From an uncultured Christensenella sp. (lineage in GTDB: Bacteria > Bacillota > Clostridia > Christensenellales > UBA3700), in the NCBI GenBank assembly GCA_910577845.1, contig CAJTNA010000007.1, positions 5,227 through 69,226 of the forward strand: 64,000 nucleotides of DNA. Reading direction: 5' to 3'. Below, piece after piece: positions 60,180 to 64,000 of this stretch. The position numbers and the translations under genes were made by a program. Every line of letters begins with the position of its first letter. Position 1 is the stretch's first letter. The notes beneath the pieces are model-generated. The model had not been told where the DNA came from. It worked only from the letters and a program-made list of their open reading frames with translations, and made no database searches.

Positions 60180-60201
60180 ATTGATAAAAAAGAGGTAATT
60201 T

Positions 60202-61269
60202 ATGTATAAGCGTATTTGCGTAATAGAGGGTGATGGCATAGGACCTGAAGTAATGGCTCAAGCGATAAAAGTGCTTAACACCATTGCTAAAAAGTTTAAT
60301 CACAATTTTGAGTATGTGTATAGGCTTGCTGGTGGAGTTGCTATTGATAAAACTGGCAAATGTTTGCCTAATGAAACACTTGATAGTGTGCTTGAAACAG
60401 ATAGTACATTGCTAGGTGCAGTTGGTGGTAACAAGTGGGATAACCAACCACCAGAAAATAGACCAGAAAAGGCTCTGCTTGGTATTCGTAAAGCAATGCA
60501 AGTATATGCTAATTTGCGTCCTCAAAAGTTGTATGCGGAACTAGATAGCCCTTTAAAAGCGGAATATGTTGGTGACGGCATTGATATAATGATAGTACGG
60601 GAACTTGTGAGCGGAGTGTATTTTGGCGAACATATCCAAAGTATTGAAGATAATCAAAATGTTGCAACCGATATTATGAAATATACTGAAAGTGAAATTT
60701 CAAGAGTTGCAAAAGTTGCGTTTGAGCTTGCAAAGCAACGTACTGGCAACTTGATTTTGGTAGACAAGGCAAATGTACTAGCAACTTCAAAATTATGGCG
60801 TAAGGTTGTAATAGATATGTCAAAAGACTATCCTGATGTCAATCTAGAATTTATGTATGTAGACAATTGTGCAATGCAATTAATAAAAAAACCTTCAAAA
60901 ATCGATACTATTTTGACAGAAAATATGTTTGGCGACATATTGAGTGACGAGGCTAGTAGCTTGATTGGTTCAATCGGAATGTCTGGCTCTGCATCTTTAG
61001 GTGATGGCACAAGAGGCTTTTACGAAGCTATTCACGGCTCAGCTCCAGATATTGCAGGCAAAGATATCGCAAACCCTATCGGAATGATTTTAAGTAGCAG
61101 TATGATGTTGAGGTTATCTTTTGGAATGACTGAGGAAGCTGATTGTATTGATAAAGCTATAAATCAATTTATCAAAAGCGGTTATCGCACTGCTGATATT
61201 ATGCAAGATGGCAAAAAACTTGTAAAATGTAGTGAGGTAGGTAATTTAATTTGTGGTTTTATTGGCTAA
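60202..61269 (+). CDS. leuB: 3-isopropylmalate dehydrogenase
   Basis: A 355-residue NAD+-dependent enzyme giving 2-oxoisocaproate. It shows EGDGIGPEVMAQA, LLGIRKAMQVYANLRP, VRELVSGVYFGE and GDILSDEASS, with GSAPDIAGKDIANP near the C-terminus. AAAGAGG lies upstream. It is the last gene of the leu operon. ilv genes are not in the window. Confidence 0.97.
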   Translation: MYKRICVIEGDGIGPEVMAQAIKVLNTIAKKFNHNFEYVYRLAGGVAIDKTGKCLPNETLDSVLETDSTLLGAVGGNKWDNQPPENRPEKALLGIRKAMQVYANLRPQKLYAELDSPLKAEYVGDGIDIMIVRELVSGVYFGEHIQSIEDNQNVATDIMKYTESEISRVAKVAFELAKQRTGNLILVDKANVLATSKLWRKVVIDMSKDYPDVNLEFMYVDNCAMQLIKKPSKIDTILTENMFGDILSDEASSLIGSIGMSGSASLGDGTRGFYEAIHGSAPDIAGKDIANPIGMILSSSMMLRLSFGMTEEADCIDKAINQFIKSGYRTADIMQDGKKLVKCSEVGNLICGFIG

Positions 61270-61352
61270 AAAAAATTTTTGGCTTGATAAAAATTTATTA
61301 GATTAGGTACAGAGCGTTTTTGTTTAAAGTTTGATATTCAATTTGCTTTAAT

Positions 61353-61381
61353 TTGACAATTATAATCTAAAGTGCTATTAT
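61353..61381 (+). promoter_or_regulatory. Promoter of the lipoprotein gene
   Basis: TTGACA (61353-61358), 17-bp spacer and TATTAT (61376-61381, 5/6). Start near 61388, 31 bases before the ATG. Confidence 0.75.
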
Positions 61382-61418
61382 AGTAGCGATGTATATCATA
61401 CATTTAAAGGTGATAAAT

Positions 61419-62120
61419 ATGAAAAAGAAGTTAGTATTTATTTTTGTAATTTTGATGTTAGTTGTAAGTTTAACTACATTAACAGCGTGTGGGCTTTTTA
61501 ATTCTGGTAGCAATGGTAGTGATAGTAACTATAATGGTAATAAAAATGTAGAAGTACAAGTACCAGAGGATAATACTCAAAACGATACACCAACTACTGA
61601 GGATGAGGAAGCAGATTCTGCTGAGATTACTTTGGTTTGTGAGTTTGACTTAGCAGTTGCGGAAAACATTGATATTGTAGCTCCTAACCCAAGTATAGAC
61701 GAGAGTGTTCTTGATGGTGTTGTGACAGAGGAAGAGGCTGACGAAATAATCTCTGAAATCTATAAAGAATCTATGCGAGATTATTTGCGATTAAAGTATG
61801 AATTGCAAGTTTATGTAAATGATATAAATACTTCTTTTAAAAATGCTAAGTTATCCTTTTATAATAACAATAAAGTTGACCTTACTTTTTATGAAAATAA
61901 AAATGGCGTTGAGGAAAGTTATATTGTTACTTATGATTACTCTTACAAACGCTCAACTGGTGAATTGCAAATCTACACTACTATTTATCAACACGGACAA
62001 ACATTGTATGCAATTGAATATGAGGGTGTTGTAGATTTTAATAAAGGTACTATTTTGCTTTATCAAGAGTTGGATGAAGATGGTTTAATGGTTGTTTATT
62101 TAGAATTTTCTATAATGTGA
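61419..62120 (+). CDS. Predicted lipoprotein of unknown function
   Basis: A 233-residue exported protein. I use ATG 61419 (MKKKLVFIFVILML) with AAAGGTGAT upstream; an earlier in-frame ATG at 61389 adds 10 residues before the signal. The signal ends LTAC, a lipobox with Cys near residue 24. An Asn/Ser/Gly/Glu-rich linker of about 45 residues follows, then a domain with acidic helices (VTEEEADEIISEIYKESM) and beta-rich sequence. I recognise no family. Single-gene unit with promoter and terminator. Confidence 0.75.
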   Translation: MKKKLVFIFVILMLVVSLTTLTACGLFNSGSNGSDSNYNGNKNVEVQVPEDNTQNDTPTTEDEEADSAEITLVCEFDLAVAENIDIVAPNPSIDESVLDGVVTEEEADEIISEIYKESMRDYLRLKYELQVYVNDINTSFKNAKLSFYNNNKVDLTFYENKNGVEESYIVTYDYSYKRSTGELQIYTTIYQHGQTLYAIEYEGVVDFNKGTILLYQELDEDGLMVVYLEFSIM

Positions 62121-62211
62121 TAAAACAATAACTTTAAATTATTTTAAAATTATAATTTAATAATACATTGTTAGTAAAAAATTATTTTGACAATTAAATT
62201 TATTAATAAAT

Positions 62212-62249
62212 AAAGCCAATACAAAATTAAGTTTGTCTTGGCTTTTTGT
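62212..62249. terminator. Terminator between the lipoprotein and XRE genes
   Basis: AAAGCCAA (62212-62219) pairs with TTGGCTTT (62238-62245), extended inward by ACAAA/TTTGT with one mismatch, and is followed by TTG. It lies between convergent genes and its A-rich 5' side may serve the minus strand as well. Confidence 0.7.
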
Positions 62250-62319
62250 ATGCAATTTGTTTTAATTTATATTTATAATAACAGCTTTTTATGTTAAAAG
62301 TTATAATAAAGAATTTATG

Positions 62320-62646
62320 CTAATTTTTAACACTTTTATAATTTTGTATAAGTTCAAATATGTTATTTTGCAATGTGGGAGGCAATTGATTAAAATTATC
62401 TAACAATGCTTTTTCATATTCAGTAATGCTTTTATTATAATTAATAATTCCAGTGTCATCTGAGTTGCAAATCAAATAATCAACCGAAATTCCAAAAAAC
62501 TTGGAAATCTCAATCAATTGTGCTATGCTTGGCTCAGTTTTCCCATTTTCCCAATTATTGTATGTCCCTTGACTAATGTTTAGTATCTTTGCTATGTTTC
62601 TCTGTGATAACCCTTTTTCAGTTCTCAATTCATATAATTTTATCAT
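62320..62646 (-). CDS. XRE-family helix-turn-helix repressor
   Basis: A 108-residue regulator. Residues 3-60 are a Cro/CI-type helix-turn-helix: LYELRTEKGLSQRNIAKILNIS followed by GTYNNWENGKTEPSIAQLIEISKFFGISVDYLI. The C-terminal 40 residues are helical and may serve for dimerisation. The gene is divergent from two PH-like genes, and three copies of a 17-base dyad lie between them, one of which covers the spacer of their promoter. It is therefore probably the repressor of that pair and of itself. GAGGTC precedes the ATG on the minus strand. Confidence 0.88.
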   Translation of the reverse strand: MIKLYELRTEKGLSQRNIAKILNISQGTYNNWENGKTEPSIAQLIEISKFFGISVDYLICNSDDTGIINYNKSITEYEKALLDNFNQLPPTLQNNIFELIQNYKSVKN

Positions 62647-62702
62647 AATTGACCTCTTTATTTATTTTTATTGATTAATTTAGCTGATATTATAATTATT
62701 AT

Positions 62703-62781
62703 GATAAGAAAATCTAATCAAAATACTTGACATATTAGAAAAATTAATCTATAATGTGTATAATGATTAGAAAAATTAATC
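62703..62781. promoter_or_regulatory. Three operator-like dyads between the XRE and PH-like genes
   Basis: GATAAGAAAATCTAATC (62703-62719), TATTAGAAAAATTAATC (62733-62749) and GATTAGAAAAATTAATC (62765-62781) share the dyad GATTA-N7-TAATC. Centres are 30 and 32 bases apart, about three helical turns. The middle one fills the promoter spacer and the right one covers the start of transcription. Confidence 0.8.
62727..62755 (+). promoter_or_regulatory. Promoter of the PH-like gene pair
   Basis: Perfect TTGACA (62727-62732) and perfect TATAAT (62750-62755) with a 17-bp spacer made of the middle operator. Start near 62762. Confidence 0.9.
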
Positions 62782-62808
62782 AAACATTTACTAGAGAGGG
62801 TTATGTTT

Positions 62809-63285
62809 ATGGAAATTAAGTTGATTGATGGTGAAAAAGTTATTAATAGTTGGGATTATGCTAAAGGCAAAGGCATTTTACTAACTAAATCTAGGTACAA
62901 TTTGACTGTTACTAATAAAAGAATAATTAGTATTGTAGAGGAAAAGAATAATTTTGATGTTGTGTCAGTTAATGTGTCAGAAATTAAAGGTGTAACAAGC
63001 TATTATGGTAAACAACGTGTTGGCATTATTAAAACATTTTTAACACTAGGTTTAGCTTTGTTATTTAGAAAAGTTGCATTGTCTGTATCACTTTGTATGG
63101 AAATAAGTGACTATGATTTAATTGCTAATAGTACAGCTGGTGGCTTTTTTGCAAAATTATTTGGTTCTAACAAGAAAGGTAACGGCGTTAAAAAAATGAG
63201 GGTTGACCGCAAAGTAGCTAAGGAGATTGTGGAAAATCTTTCTACAATTATATACAATATCAACAATTCTACTTTGGAGGTATAA
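62809..63285 (+). CDS. PH-like domain protein (first of a tandem pair)
   Basis: A 158-residue protein. I choose ATG 62809, eight bases after GAGAGGG; ATG 62803 is too close to it. GEKVINSWDYAKGKGILLTKSRYNLTVTNKRIISI resembles the first strands of bacterial PH-like (bPH) domains. Residues 68-90 are hydrophobic (IIKTFLTLGLALLFRKVALSV), perhaps a membrane or core segment. The C-terminus is helical, as in PH folds. It is cotranscribed with a paralogue two bases downstream and is under the XRE operators. Function unknown; a membrane-stress or envelope sensor is speculation. Confidence 0.65.
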   Translation: MEIKLIDGEKVINSWDYAKGKGILLTKSRYNLTVTNKRIISIVEEKNNFDVVSVNVSEIKGVTSYYGKQRVGIIKTFLTLGLALLFRKVALSVSLCMEISDYDLIANSTAGGFFAKLFGSNKKGNGVKKMRVDRKVAKEIVENLSTIIYNINNSTLEV

Positions 63286-63287
63286 TT

Positions 63288-63782
63288 ATGGATATGGTTC
63301 TTGCTAATAACGAACAGCAGGTTGCCAGTTGGAATTATGCAGATATAAGCGGATTGTTACAAAAGGGAACTTGTGATATTGCAGTTACAAATAAAAGATT
63401 AATATCAACACAGCAAACTAAAAAAATGTTAAGACGTACAGATATTGATTTAAAAGATGTTACCAGTATAAAAATTACTTGTAAAAATACTACATCAAAT
63501 TTGTTAATATTTTTAGTTATGGTACTTGTTATTATAATGCCCGTTTGTTTAATTTTTGGATTATTATTTTTAGCATCATTAAAATACAATATTAAGTATC
63601 ATATTACAATTTTGTCTGCAGGTTCAGAAAAAGAATTTATAAACATTACTGGCACGGGTGGCAAACGACCAAGAAAATTGCGTTTAGCTGTTGACCAAAT
63701 TAAGTGTAAGGAAATTGTGAAAAATATTACGATGGTCATAGGAAACACTATAAATGTTGAGTACATAAATTGTCAATTATAA
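63288..63782 (+). CDS. PH-like domain protein with a membrane segment (second of a tandem pair)
   Basis: A 164-residue paralogue of the previous protein. QQVASWNYADISGLLQKGTCDIAVTNKRLIST aligns with the same segment of its neighbour, and both keep the TNKR-hydrophobic-S motif. It differs in the middle, where residues 69-94 form a clear membrane helix pair (LLIFLVMVLVIIMPV and LIFGLLFLASL). The C-terminal KLRLAVDQIKCKEIVKNI repeats the final helix of the first protein. TTTGGAGG lies before the ATG. Probably works with its neighbour; function not known. Confidence 0.65.
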   Translation: MDMVLANNEQQVASWNYADISGLLQKGTCDIAVTNKRLISTQQTKKMLRRTDIDLKDVTSIKITCKNTTSNLLIFLVMVLVIIMPVCLIFGLLFLASLKYNIKYHITILSAGSEKEFINITGTGGKRPRKLRLAVDQIKCKEIVKNITMVIGNTINVEYINCQL

Positions 63783-63876
63783 GATAGATTATTAAATAAG
63801 TACACAATTATAAGAATATTCAAATATAATGTAGCCAGCAATTGGCTTGAAAGTTTAATTAACAACTATTAAAAAC

Positions 63877-64000
63877 AACAGCCTAAAATCAAAAATTTTA
63901 GGCTGTTAAGTTTTTTGTAAAGTCATAATTTTGCAAAAAGTCGAATTTTTAAAAATACCCACCGAAAATCGGGGGTATTTTTGAGTAATTTAGCTAAATT
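63877..64000. repeat. Two-hairpin dispersed repeat, copy B
   Basis: Hairpin 1 is a perfect 12-bp stem (63877-63888 with 63896-63907) followed by TTTTTT, which ends the PH-like operon. The 92 nt from 63909 to the window edge match 24033-24124 with about 4 differences, including the whole second hairpin (AAAAATACCC... GGGTATTTTT). The first hairpin of each copy keeps its shape while its bases differ. The repeat may go on past the window. Confidence 0.85.

Noticed and set aside
24033..64000. The two 92-nt repeats as attL/attR of a 40-kb mobile element
   Set aside because: The interval holds the essential ribosomal supercluster, rpoA and secY and no integrase, so it cannot be an excisable element.
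1..64000. tRNA, rRNA or CRISPR array
   Set aside because: No cloverleaf with a GTTCGA-type T-loop, no rRNA blocks and no regularly spaced direct repeats were found in the intergenic regions.

Overview
The window is AT-rich bacterial chromosome from a low-GC Bacillota, most likely an uncultured anaerobic Clostridia. Evidence for this: a complete S10-spc-alpha ribosomal supercluster in the Firmicutes order, zinc-type S14, S4 and L36, a KOW protein between map and infA, the [FeFe]-hydrogenase maturases HydE/HydG/HydF, and a folT-type ECF gene behind a tetrahydrofolate riboswitch. Most start sites have an AGGAGG-like ribosome-binding site and many promoters fit TTGACA-N17-TATAAT. No tRNA, rRNA, CRISPR array, transposase or integrase was seen.

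Layout. (1) 1-16,000: a surface-polysaccharide cluster. It encodes dTDP-L-rhamnose synthesis (rfbA, an rfbC-rfbD fusion, rfbB), UDP-L-FucNAc synthesis (capE/fnlA, capF/fnlB, capG/fnlC), several glycosyltransferases, an EpsG-like polymerase and a Wzx-type flippase. It ends at a bidirectional terminator. (2) 16,040-21,600: a D-2-hydroxyacid dehydrogenase, trmB, and hydE-hydG-hydF (hydA is not here). (3) 21,900-29,300: a large unknown membrane protein, a hairpin repeat, and a probable invertible promoter in front of a 962-residue beta-helix/dockerin-like surface protein; then folT with its riboswitch, and a short MGMT-type protein. (4) 29,300-36,700: a long non-coding stretch with DnaA-box-like repeats, two alkaline-phosphatase-fold proteins around a GPH sugar symporter, and a MacB-like ABC transporter. 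(5) 37,190-53,490: the ribosomal supercluster rpsJ to rpmJ, then rpsM-rpsK-rpsD-rpoA-rplQ from its own promoter. (6) 53,500-64,000: a small winged-helix-like protein, an MFS transporter, leuA-leuC-leuD-leuB behind a structured leader, a lipoprotein, and an XRE repressor divergent from two PH-like membrane proteins.

The most striking signal is at 24,139-24,314. Two perfect 29-nt inverted repeats, each itself a 9-9-9 dyad like a recombinase core site, flank 118 bp. That segment carries a near-consensus promoter pointing away from the surface-protein gene that starts 23 bp beyond the right arm. Flipping the segment would aim the promoter at the gene, so this looks like a phase-variation switch captured OFF. 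A 92-nt hairpin repeat next to it recurs at the right end of the window (about 88/92 identical). Other notable items are the three-operator XRE/PH locus, the structured leuA leader, the rpsJ leader with crossing helices, and a lipoprotein that looks like a catalytically dead phosphatase.
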